Shown here: positions 1 through 4,799 of the stretch, piece by piece | Layout: every line of letters starts with the position of its first letter | How positions within the stretch are numbered: position 1 is the first letter of the stretch | NCBI GenBank assembly: GCA_903928045.1 | Contig: CAIYPH010000758.1 | Span: forward strand, 1 to 5,603 | Source of the DNA: an uncultured Rhodospirillales bacterium | Lineage (GTDB): Bacteria; Pseudomonadota; Alphaproteobacteria; Acetobacterales; Acetobacteraceae | Length of the DNA: 5,603 nt | Reading direction: 5' to 3' | Notes under the pieces: generated by a model | Databases searched by the model: none | What the model was told of the DNA's origin: nothing | The model's input: only the letters and a program-made list of their open reading frames with translations | Translations under genes and position numbers: made by a program

Positions 1-4
1 AAGG

Positions 5-45
5 AAGCGCTTCTTTTTTGAAAAAAAGAAGCAAAAAACTTTTAT
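5..45 (+). repeat. Left copy of 41-bp inverted repeat (A/T-rich hairpin)
   Basis: Positions 5-45 are the exact reverse complement of 807-847 over all 41 bases. With a one-base gap the match extends to the window's first bases. The unit is itself palindromic: it opens with AAGCGCTT (5-12), and an 11-bp stem is formed by GCTTCTTTTTT (9-19) and AAAAAAGAAGC (22-32), followed by an A-run and CTTTTAT. It resembles a terminator-like hairpin, but the stem is mostly A:T and no U-run follows it on the + strand, so I do not call it an intrinsic terminator. From memory, similar hairpins are dispersed in acetic acid bacteria; this was not checked. Confidence 0.85.
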
Positions 46-104
46 TCCCTTGCCGAGTACCGTTCCCAACCATCCCCCCTCCGTACGCCAACGGCATGGA
101 TGGA

Positions 105-150
105 ATAAAAAGTTTTTTTGGTTTTTTTGTTCACAAAAAGAACTTCTTTT
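105..150 (-). repeat. Diverged third copy of the A/T-rich hairpin repeat
   Basis: This stretch aligns by eye with the right-hand copy (807-847): ATAAAA, then G plus a T-run, then a T-rich stem arm, then CAAAAAGAAC and a CTT-rich end running into TTTCCC-like sequence. It differs by several substitutions and small length changes in the homopolymers. CAAAAAGAAC (134-143) can pair imperfectly with GGTTTTTTTG (120-129). Its orientation matches the right copy and opposes the left copy. The similarity could partly reflect simple A/T-run composition, so homology is likely but not certain. Confidence 0.55.
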
Positions 151-258
151 TCCCTCCTGTTTTCCTCACTTGGGGCCGTATCTATTGGCTTCGCCGCCAT
201 CCACGGCATGCGTGGGGCGGGTGGCCTGCCGGGTGGCGCCGCGTGGATTTTTAATAAC

Positions 259-265
259 GAGGAGA
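259..265 (+). promoter_or_regulatory. Strong Shine-Dalgarno for a 10-codon mini-ORF
   Basis: GAGGAGA lies 6 nt before an ATG at 272, separated by a run of six T. This is the best ribosome binding site in the first 900 bases. It is aligned with the mini-ORF and not with the longer protein starting at 310, which has only a weak AGAG upstream. This suggests that translation enters at the mini-ORF. The GAGG (259-262) could pair with CCTC (291-294), which would mask the site; that is inference. Confidence 0.55.
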
Positions 266-271
266 TTTTTT

Positions 272-304
272 ATGTTGACGTTTCGTCAAACCTCCCCTAT
301 ATAG
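272..304 (+). CDS. Possible 10-residue leader peptide
   Basis: An ATG at 272 opens a 10-codon frame, MLTFRQTSPI, ending in TAG at 302-304. It is preceded by a well-spaced GAGGAGA and followed after only 5 nt by the ATG of the 144-residue protein in another frame, a layout that suits translational coupling or a leader peptide. The codons do not show a run of a single amino acid, so a classical amino-acid attenuator is not indicated. Its inside holds the inverted repeat TTGACG-TTT-CGTCAA (275-289). No known family is recognised, and peptides this short cannot be confirmed from sequence alone. Confidence 0.35.
   Translation: MLTFRQTSPI
275..289. repeat. 15-nt inverted repeat inside the mini-ORF
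   Basis: TTGACG and CGTCAA are perfect 6-bp inverted arms around TTT. The arms could form a small RNA hairpin just downstream of the mini-ORF start codon, or act as an operator for a dimeric DNA-binding protein. Neither role can be decided from one copy. Confidence 0.5.
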
Positions 305-309
305 AGTCC

Positions 310-744
310 ATGAGCAATCCCGCCCTCCTCCCCCTGCTGCGCGCCGCCGAGATGGCACGGCGACTGAGCGCCTTTGCGCTGTGGTTCGCCGCGCTGCTCG
401 GGTGGAGTCTGCCCGGCGCGGAACGGCGGCGGGAGGAGGCGGAGGTCTGGCGCTATATCGAGGAGACGCTGAGGGAGGTCGCCCGCCTGCTGCAGGCTGT
501 GGCGGCCGGCAAAATCCCGACGCAGTCCCCGCGCGCCCAGTCCCGCCGCCGCGCCCGCCCGGACTCCGTCCGCGCCCCCAGTGCGCCGCGGGTGAACCAT
601 GTCCCGGCAGCGCGCCTCAAGGCGCCACGTCCCCCATTCCCCGGTCCACCCCGTTGGCGCGACCGCGCGATGTCTCCCCCAAGCGCCGGCGAAGCCCAAT
701 TTTTCAAAAACCATCGATCCCCGCCGCGCAAACGCGCGCCCTAA
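310..744 (+). CDS. Hypothetical 144-residue protein inside the repeat-bounded segment
   Basis: I do not recognise a named family. The frame from ATG 310 has strongly G/C-biased third positions for about the first 110 codons, which supports real coding. Residues 1-18 are helix-like, residues 19-34 form a hydrophobic Ala/Leu/Trp stretch too short and broken for a sure membrane span, and residues 38-67 look like a charged amphipathic helix (REEAEVWRYIEETLREVARL). From about residue 70 the protein is Arg/Pro-rich and probably disordered, ending in a basic tail (PPRKRAP). ATG 310 is chosen because upstream in-frame codons run through A/T tracts and read as non-coding. It has a weak ribosome site but lies 5 nt after the stop of a mini-ORF with a strong one, so coupled initiation is plausible. 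The unit is bounded by inverted 41-bp repeats and may be a lineage-restricted, multi-copy family; that is inference. Confidence 0.55.
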   Translation: MSNPALLPLLRAAEMARRLSAFALWFAALLGWSLPGAERRREEAEVWRYIEETLREVARLLQAVAAGKIPTQSPRAQSRRRARPDSVRAPSAPRVNHVPAARLKAPRPPFPGPPRWRDRAMSPPSAGEAQFFKNHRSPPRKRAP

Positions 745-806
745 TTGTTCCACTATAATAACAACAAGCCGAACACCTAAGCCCGGAAAGCCCCAACCCC
801 AAACGG

Positions 807-847
807 ATAAAAGTTTTTTGCTTCTTTTTTTCAAAAAAGAAGCGCTT
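807..847 (-). repeat. Right copy of 41-bp inverted repeat (A/T-rich hairpin)
   Basis: This is the exact reverse complement of 5-45. The hairpin arms are GCTTCTTTTTT (820-830) and AAAAAAGAAGC (833-843), and the copy ends in the AAGCGCTT palindrome (840-847). Together with the left copy it encloses an 843-bp segment (5-847). It sits 82 nt ahead of the panE-like start, so it may separate the upstream unit from the panE transcript or contribute to its leader. Confidence 0.85.
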
Positions 848-871
848 GCCTTTCCCACCCCATCCAGCGAT

Positions 872-895
872 TGCCCCACCGTGCCCGCTGGGGCA
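872..895. promoter_or_regulatory. Inverted repeat upstream of the panE-like gene (possible operator or hairpin)
   Basis: TGCCCCA (872-878) and TGGGGCA (889-895) are perfect 7-bp inverted arms around a 10-nt spacer. The element ends 34 nt before the TTG start at 930. Size and position would suit either an operator for a dimeric regulator or a leader hairpin. In such GC-rich DNA chance occurrence is possible. Confidence 0.3.
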
Positions 896-929
896 GCATT
901 GTGGCAGCACACATCGAGAGGGTATCACC

Positions 930-1913
930 TTGCGTATCTGCGTTTTCGGCGCCGGCGCCATCGGCGGCTATTTGGCCGGCTATCTCGCCCATGCCGGGCA
1001 TGACGTCTGCGTTGTCGTCCGCGGCGCCCATCTCAGGGCGATCCAGCAGGATGGGCTCAGGGTGGAGATGGAGGGCACCACCATCCACACCCGCCCGCGC
1101 GCCAGCGATGATCCGGCGACGCTGGGCGTGCAGGATGCGGTGCTGGTCACCGTGAAGGCGCCGTCCCTGCCGTCGGTTGCCGCCACCATCGCGCCGTTGC
1201 TCGGGCCGGACACCCCGGTTGCCTTCATCAACAACGGCATTCCCTGGTGGTATTTCATGGGCCATGGCGGCGCCATGGACGGCAACCGTTTGCCGGTGCT
1301 CGATCCTGGTGACGCGCTGTGGAATGCGGTCGGCCCGCATCGCACGGTCGGCGGCATTTTCTGGCCGGCCAGCTCGGTTCCCGCCCCAGGCCATGTCCGC
1401 ATGGTCAGCGGCGCCGCGCGCGGCACGGTCATCGGCGCGCCGGATGGCGTCACCACGCCGGGCATGCAGGCCATTGCCGCCGCCTTCGAGCAGGCGGCGC
1501 TGCCGATCGCCATCAGCCCGACGCTGCGCGACCTGATCTGGGAAAAGCTCGCCTTCAACCTCTCCGCCGGCCCGATGTGCGTGCTGACCACCACCCCGGT
1601 GAAGGACACCCACACCGAGCCTGCTCTGGTCGATACCTCGCGTCGCCTGATGGCGGAGGCCAACGCCCTCATCAAGGCGGTCGGCCGCAATGCCTCGATC
1701 GACCCCGAGCGCACGATTGCCATCAACACCAATCTCGGCCACCGCCCCTCCATCCTGCAGGACCTGCTGGCCAGCCGCCCGATGGAGATCGACGCGCTCT
1801 ATTCGGTGCCGCTCGATCTTGCCCGCGCCCTCGGCGTGCCGATGCCGACGCTGGAAACCCTGGTCGGCCTCATCAAGGTCCGCGCCCGCGCGGCCGGGCT
1901 TTACGGCGGATGA
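930..1913 (+). CDS. panE: 2-dehydropantoate 2-reductase family protein (PanE/ApbA-like)
   Basis: This cytoplasmic NAD(P)-dependent reductase family converts ketopantoate to pantoate in pantothenate and coenzyme A synthesis. The 327-residue product is close to the usual 300-330. A Rossmann nucleotide-binding loop GAGAIG is at residues 7-12. Lys76 (VTVKAPS) and Asn102 (INNGIPWW) match the family's N-domain active-site positions. In the C-domain, Lys206 and Asn210 (WEKLAFNLSAGP) and Glu286 (SRPMEIDALY) match the catalytic lysine, substrate-binding asparagine and conserved glutamate of E. coli PanE. The TTG at 930 is chosen because GAGAGGG lies 7 nt upstream and it puts the Rossmann loop at the N-terminus, as is normal; an in-frame TTG at 846 would start inside the repeat. 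Its stop overlaps the next start as ATGA, so the two genes are probably co-translated. Members of this family may reduce other 2-keto acids, so the pantoate role is likely but not proven. Confidence 0.85.
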   Translation: MRICVFGAGAIGGYLAGYLAHAGHDVCVVVRGAHLRAIQQDGLRVEMEGTTIHTRPRASDDPATLGVQDAVLVTVKAPSLPSVAATIAPLLGPDTPVAFINNGIPWWYFMGHGGAMDGNRLPVLDPGDALWNAVGPHRTVGGIFWPASSVPAPGHVRMVSGAARGTVIGAPDGVTTPGMQAIAAAFEQAALPIAISPTLRDLIWEKLAFNLSAGPMCVLTTTPVKDTHTEPALVDTSRRLMAEANALIKAVGRNASIDPERTIAINTNLGHRPSILQDLLASRPMEIDALYSVPLDLARALGVPMPTLETLVGLIKVRARAAGLYGG

Positions 1914-2350
1914 CGGCCGATCCGTTCCTACTGCCCGAGGACGACACCGCCGCCGCCGCGATCGAAGCGATTGCCGAGGAGCTGGGGGTGTTCGATGACT
2001 GGATGGACCGCTACCAGTACATCATCGAGCTCGGCCGCAAGCTGCCGCCTTTCCCGGACGCATGGGCCGACGACACCCATCGCGTGCCGGGTTGCCAGAG
2101 CCGGGTGTGGATGGAGGCCGTCGCGCGGGACGGCAAGCTCTACTTCGCCGGCGCCTCGGACGCCGCCATCGTCTCCGGCCTGGTCGCGCTCCTGCTGCGC
2201 GTCTATTCCGGCCGCACCCCCGCCGAGATCTCGGCGACCGATCCGGTATTCCTCAAGGACCTCGGCCTGCTCGAGGCGCTCTCCACCAACCGCGGCAACG
2301 GGATCGCGGCGATGGCGCGCAAGGTCCGCGAGCGGGCGGCCGCGGAGTGA
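1910..2350 (+). CDS. sufE: SufE-like cysteine desulfuration protein
   Basis: SufE accepts persulfide sulfur from the cysteine desulfurase SufS on a single conserved cysteine and passes it on for Fe-S cluster assembly in the cytoplasm. The 146-residue product is near the family's usual length (about 140). The hallmark stretch HRVPGCQSRVW places the sulfur-acceptor cysteine at residue 62. The flanking regions also fit: DWMDRYQYIIELGRKLPPFP before it, and the helical stretch beginning SGLVALLLRVYSGRTP with DPVFLKDLGL after it. The ATG overlaps the panE-like stop by 4 nt (ATGA), typical of translational coupling. No sufS or other suf gene is in the window, so here it is a detached sufE. Downstream MiaB is itself an Fe-S enzyme, but a direct link is only a guess. 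CsdE is the alternative name for close relatives. Confidence 0.9.
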   Translation: MTADPFLLPEDDTAAAAIEAIAEELGVFDDWMDRYQYIIELGRKLPPFPDAWADDTHRVPGCQSRVWMEAVARDGKLYFAGASDAAIVSGLVALLLRVYSGRTPAEISATDPVFLKDLGLLEALSTNRGNGIAAMARKVRERAAAE

Positions 2351-2372
2351 GGACGGGGCAACGGGTTCTGCC

Positions 2373-3293
2373 GTGACCACCCCCGCGCAACCCCGCCGCC
2401 TCGGTGGGCGGCGGGTACCGCTGCTCGCCGCCGGGGAGGCGGATGCGGGCTGGTCGGCGATGGGCAAACCGGCGGCTTCGCTGTTCGGCCGCCTGCGCGT
2501 GGTGCGCCGGCTGGTGTTGATCGTGCTGTGGGTGTTGGTCTGCTTCCCCATCCAGCTGCTGCTGGTCGCTTTGCCCGGGCGGGCCAATGAGGGGTCGGCC
2601 CGGATGTTCTGGAACGGCTTGCTGGCCATCCTCGGCCTCCGCCTGCGCATGCTCGGCCAGCCCGCGCATCGCACCGCCGATGGAAGGCCGGTCGTCTACG
2701 TCGCCAACCACAGTTCCTGGCTCGACATCCCCGTGCTCGGTGCCCGGCTCGATGCCGCCTTCATCGCCAAGGAAGAGATCGGCACATGGCCGGTGGTGAG
2801 CTGGATCGCCCGTCTCGGCCGCACCGTCTATGTGCGCCGGGTGCGCGCCTCCACCGTGCGCGAGCGCGACGAGATGCGCGCCCGCCTCGCCGCCGGTGAC
2901 AGCCTGATCCTGTTTCCCGAGGGAACCACGTCGGACGGCTCCCACGTCCTGCCCTTCCGCTCGGCCTTCCTCTCGGTCGCCGAAATCCCGGTCTCGCCAG
3001 ACGGACGAAGCGCGATCGTGCAGCCCGTCTCCCTGGTCTATGACCGGCTGGGCGGACTGCCGGTCGGCCGGGCGACCAGGCTGGTGTTCGCCTGGCCCGG
3101 CGACATGGATCTTGCCTCGCACTTCCTGCGCTTCGCCCGCCTCCAGGGCTTCCGCGCCACCATCCTGCTGCACCCCCCGGTCGATCCGGCGGCCTACGGA
3201 TCGCGCAAGGCGCTGTCCGAGGCGGTATGTCGGATCGTCGCAAATGGCGCGGCCGAACTCCGGCAGAACCGCGATCCCGCGGGGAATGCTTGA
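2373..3293 (+). CDS. Lysophospholipid acyltransferase, PlsC family (1-acyl-glycerol-3-phosphate acyltransferase-like)
   Basis: PlsC-type enzymes transfer an acyl chain to lysophosphatidic acid at the inner face of the cytoplasmic membrane, giving phosphatidic acid. Counting from GTG 2373 (306 residues), a membrane segment spans about residues 47-67. The catalytic HX4D motif is NHSSWLD with His113 and Asp118. The GRTVYVRR block lies at 149-156, FPEGT at 181-185, and the proline motif VQPVSLVYD is around Pro218. The start is uncertain. GTG 2373 gives a 22-nt gap after sufE and has G/C-biased codons following it, but only a weak ribosome site. An in-frame ATG at 2460 would give 277 residues, closer to the usual PlsC length, and keeps all motifs. 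Substrate is not fixed by the motifs: a lyso-ornithine-lipid acyltransferase (OlsA-like) role is possible, so no symbol is given. It probably shares a transcript with panE-sufE. Confidence 0.85.
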   Translation: MTTPAQPRRLGGRRVPLLAAGEADAGWSAMGKPAASLFGRLRVVRRLVLIVLWVLVCFPIQLLLVALPGRANEGSARMFWNGLLAILGLRLRMLGQPAHRTADGRPVVYVANHSSWLDIPVLGARLDAAFIAKEEIGTWPVVSWIARLGRTVYVRRVRASTVRERDEMRARLAAGDSLILFPEGTTSDGSHVLPFRSAFLSVAEIPVSPDGRSAIVQPVSLVYDRLGGLPVGRATRLVFAWPGDMDLASHFLRFARLQGFRATILLHPPVDPAAYGSRKALSEAVCRIVANGAAELRQNRDPAGNA

Positions 3294-3438
3294 CACGCCA
3301 CCGGCTTTGCCTGCGAGACTGGCGGCCTCTCCAGGAGGAACCACGCGCCCCTTGTGCTTGACCTTGGCGACGATGCAGCCGATTTGTCCCCGCTTTCCCG
3401 CCGGACCGGTCCGCGCGGGACGCTGGATGGCTCACTGA
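3286..3438 (+). CDS. Possible 50-codon upstream ORF linking plsC-like gene and miaB
   Basis: An ATG at 3286 overlaps the last 8 nt of the acyltransferase gene and opens a 50-residue frame whose TGA (3436-3438) overlaps the miaB ATG as TGATG. Within it, AGGAGGAA (3333-3340) precedes an in-frame TTG at 3352, giving a shorter 28-residue version. The layout would suit translational coupling into miaB. Codon use argues against it: it contains AGA, CCA, GGA and several TTG codons, unlike the neighbouring genes. No family is recognised. I consider it more likely a non-coding leader than a protein gene. Confidence 0.2.
   Translation: MLDTPPALPARLAASPGGTTRPLCLTLATMQPICPRFPAGPVRAGRWMAH
3333..3340 (+). 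promoter_or_regulatory. Unassigned strong Shine-Dalgarno in the miaB leader
   Basis: AGGAGGAA is a near-perfect ribosome site, but no start codon follows at ideal spacing. The nearest are TTG 3352 (other frame, stopping at the miaB ATG) and GTG 3354, which is in frame with miaB and would add 28 residues. Both are 11-13 nt away, on the long side. It may be coincidental. Confidence 0.35.
3396..3420 (+). promoter_or_regulatory. GC-rich hairpin 17 nt before the miaB start
   Basis: TCCCGC (3396-3401) pairs with GCGGGA (3415-3420), enclosing the perfect 12-nt palindrome CGGACCGGTCCG (3402-3413) with one bulged C at 3414. In RNA this would give about ten base pairs closed by a CCGG loop. There is no U-run after it, so it is not a canonical terminator. 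Its position next to the miaB ribosome site suggests a role in translation control or mRNA stability; that is inference. Confidence 0.45.
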
Positions 3439-4799
3439 TGAACAACGCCAACACCAAGAACCTGCACATGATCACCTGGGGCTGCCAGATGAACGTGTAC
3501 GACAGTGGCCGCATGGCCGACGTTCTGGCCCCCCTCGGCTATGCCGGCACGGATCGCCCGGACGGCGCGGACATGGTGATCCTCAACACCTGCCACATCC
3601 GCGATCGCGCCGCCGAGAAGGTGTTCTCCGAGCTGGGCCGCCTGCGGGTGTTGAAGGAGCAGCGGGAGGCCGAGGGCGGACGGATGATCCTGGCCGTCGC
3701 CGGCTGCGTCGCCCAGGCGGAAGGGGCGGAGATCCTCGCCCGCGCGCCTTATGTGGACATCGTGCTGGGGCCGCAGACCTATCACAAGCTGCCCGAGATG
3801 GTCGCCCGCGCCAGCCGCGCCGCGGGCGCCGTGATCGAAACCGATTTCCCCGTCGAGCAGAAGTTCGATTTCCTGCCCGACAGCATGGCGCCACAGGGCG
3901 TCACCGCCTTCCTCACCGTGCAGGAGGGCTGCGACAAGTTCTGCTCGTTCTGCGTGGTGCCCTACACTAGGGGTGCCGAGGCCAGCCGGCCGCTCGGCGC
4001 GGTGATGGCCGAGGCGCGCCGCCTGGTTGCCCGGGGGGCGCGCGAAATCACCCTGCTCGGCCAGAACGTCAACGCCTGGCACGGCGCCGGCGCGGATGGA
4101 AAGCCGGCGACCCTCGGCGGGATGATCCGCGCGCTGGCCGAAATCCCCGGCCTCGCCCGCATCCGCTACACCACGTCCCACCCCCGTGACATGGATGCGG
4201 AGCTGATCGCCGCCCATGGCGAGGTGCCCGCCCTGATGCCCTTCCTGCATCTGCCGGTGCAATCGGGCTCGGACCGCATCCTCGCCGCGATGAACCGCAA
4301 ACACACCGCCGCCGAATATCTCGAAATTGTCGCTCGCCTCCGCGCGGCGCGGCCGGATATTGCCTTGTCATCGGATTTCATCGTGGGTCATCCCGGCGAG
4401 ACCGAGAAGGATTTCGAGGCGACCATGCAATTGATCCGCGATGTCGGGTTCGCGCAGGCCTTCAGCTTCAAGTATTCCCCGCGCCCCGGCACCCCCGCGG
4501 CGGGGGCCGCCATGCAGGTGCCGGAAGCCGAGAAGGATCGTCGCCTCCAGGCGCTGCAGGCCCTGCTGCGCGAGCAGCAGGCCGCGTTCAACGCGCGCCT
4601 CGCCGGGCGGACCATCCCCGTGCTGGTCACCGGCCCCGGCCGGCATGACGGCCAGATCGGCGGCCGTTCGCCCTGGTTGCAGCCGGTGCACGCCCAGGGC
4701 CCGCTCTCCCTGGTTGGTGAGGTCGTCGAGATGACCATCACCGCCGGGCATCCCAATTCCCTGTCCGCCACACTTGTAGAGGAGACAGCCTGCGCTTGA
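3438..4799 (+). CDS. miaB: tRNA-2-methylthio-N6-dimethylallyladenosine synthase (MiaB)
   Basis: MiaB is a cytoplasmic radical-SAM enzyme that adds a methylthio group at C2 of N6-isopentenyl-adenosine 37 in tRNAs reading UNN codons. The 453-residue product has the full architecture. The N-terminal methylthiotransferase domain carries three cysteines for the auxiliary 4Fe-4S cluster: Cys16 in [11 protein letters not shown], Cys52 in LNTCHIRD and Cys90 in VAGCVAQ. The radical-SAM CxxxCxxC is at Cys165, Cys169 and Cys172 (CDKFCSFC). The core blocks [20 protein letters not shown] and [11 protein letters not shown] follow, then a C-terminal TRAM domain from about residue 388. ATG 3438 is chosen because it places TWGCQMN where family members have it and GGATGG lies 7 nt upstream; GTG 3354 would add 28 residues with no family likeness. 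Its end overlaps the phoH start by 4 nt, so the pair is probably co-translated. Confidence 0.96.
   Translation: MNNANTKNLHMITWGCQMNVYDSGRMADVLAPLGYAGTDRPDGADMVILNTCHIRDRAAEKVFSELGRLRVLKEQREAEGGRMILAVAGCVAQAEGAEILARAPYVDIVLGPQTYHKLPEMVARASRAAGAVIETDFPVEQKFDFLPDSMAPQGVTAFLTVQEGCDKFCSFCVVPYTRGAEASRPLGAVMAEARRLVARGAREITLLGQNVNAWHGAGADGKPATLGGMIRALAEIPGLARIRYTTSHPRDMDAELIAAHGEVPALMPFLHLPVQSGSDRILAAMNRKHTAAEYLEIVARLRAARPDIALSSDFIVGHPGETEKDFEATMQLIRDVGFAQAFSFKYSPRPGTPAAGAAMQVPEAEKDRRLQALQALLREQQAAFNARLAGRTIPVLVTGPGRHDGQIGGRSPWLQPVHAQGPLSLVGEVVEMTITAGHPNSLSATLVEETACA
4779..4785 (+). promoter_or_regulatory. Ribosome binding site fixing the TTG start of phoH
   Basis: GAGGAGA ends 10 nt before the TTG at 4796, inside the last codons of miaB. 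There is no ATG or GTG nearby in the phoH frame, so this site supports the TTG start. Confidence 0.6.

Larger units (their letters stand above)
1..309. other. Intergenic stretch with repeats, no convincing gene
   Basis: Apart from the two hairpin repeats and the mini-ORF at 272-304, this stretch holds no frame that looks coding. The open frames crossing it run through the T- and A-tracts of the repeats and lack the G/C-biased third positions seen in the genes downstream. A short inverted pair, CCACG/CGTGG, sits at 201-215 around GCATG. I see no convincing -35/-10 pair ahead of the mini-ORF. Confidence 0.5.
745..929. other. Spacer between hypothetical gene and panE-like gene
   Basis: This 185-nt spacer falls in GC content around 741-780, where TATAAT occurs at 754-759 without a recognisable -35 at the right distance. 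It then contains the right 41-bp repeat (807-847), an inverted repeat at 872-895 and the ribosome site GAGAGGG (916-922). The promoter for the downstream genes probably lies here or in the repeat, but I cannot place it. Confidence 0.4.

Noticed and set aside
5..45. Calling the hairpin repeats intrinsic terminators
   Set aside because: The stems are mainly A:T and no U-run follows them on the + strand, so a canonical Rho-independent terminator is not supported.
118..309. An N-terminal extension of the 144-residue protein back to ATG 118
   Set aside because: The extension translates the A/T tracts of the third repeat and has no third-position G/C bias.
754..759. TATAAT as a -10 promoter element for panE
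   Set aside because: No -35-like hexamer lies at 16-19 nt upstream, and the region is A/T-rich enough for a chance match.
286..912. A 208-codon minus-strand open frame across the hypothetical gene
   Set aside because: It crosses the right repeat and lies antisense to a frame with much better codon bias; long antisense frames are expected in GC-rich DNA.
846..929. An earlier in-frame TTG start for the panE-like gene at 846
   Set aside because: It would begin inside the 41-bp repeat, lacks a ribosome site and adds 28 residues ahead of a Rossmann loop that is normally at the extreme N-terminus.
831..1742. A 303-codon minus-strand open frame opposite the panE-like gene
   Set aside because: It is Arg/Gly/Ala/His-rich low-complexity translation, antisense to a gene with clear family motifs.
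2253..3344. A 363-codon minus-strand open frame opposite the acyltransferase gene
   Set aside because: No recognisable motifs, with composition typical of an antisense shadow; the + strand frame has HX4D and FPEGT.
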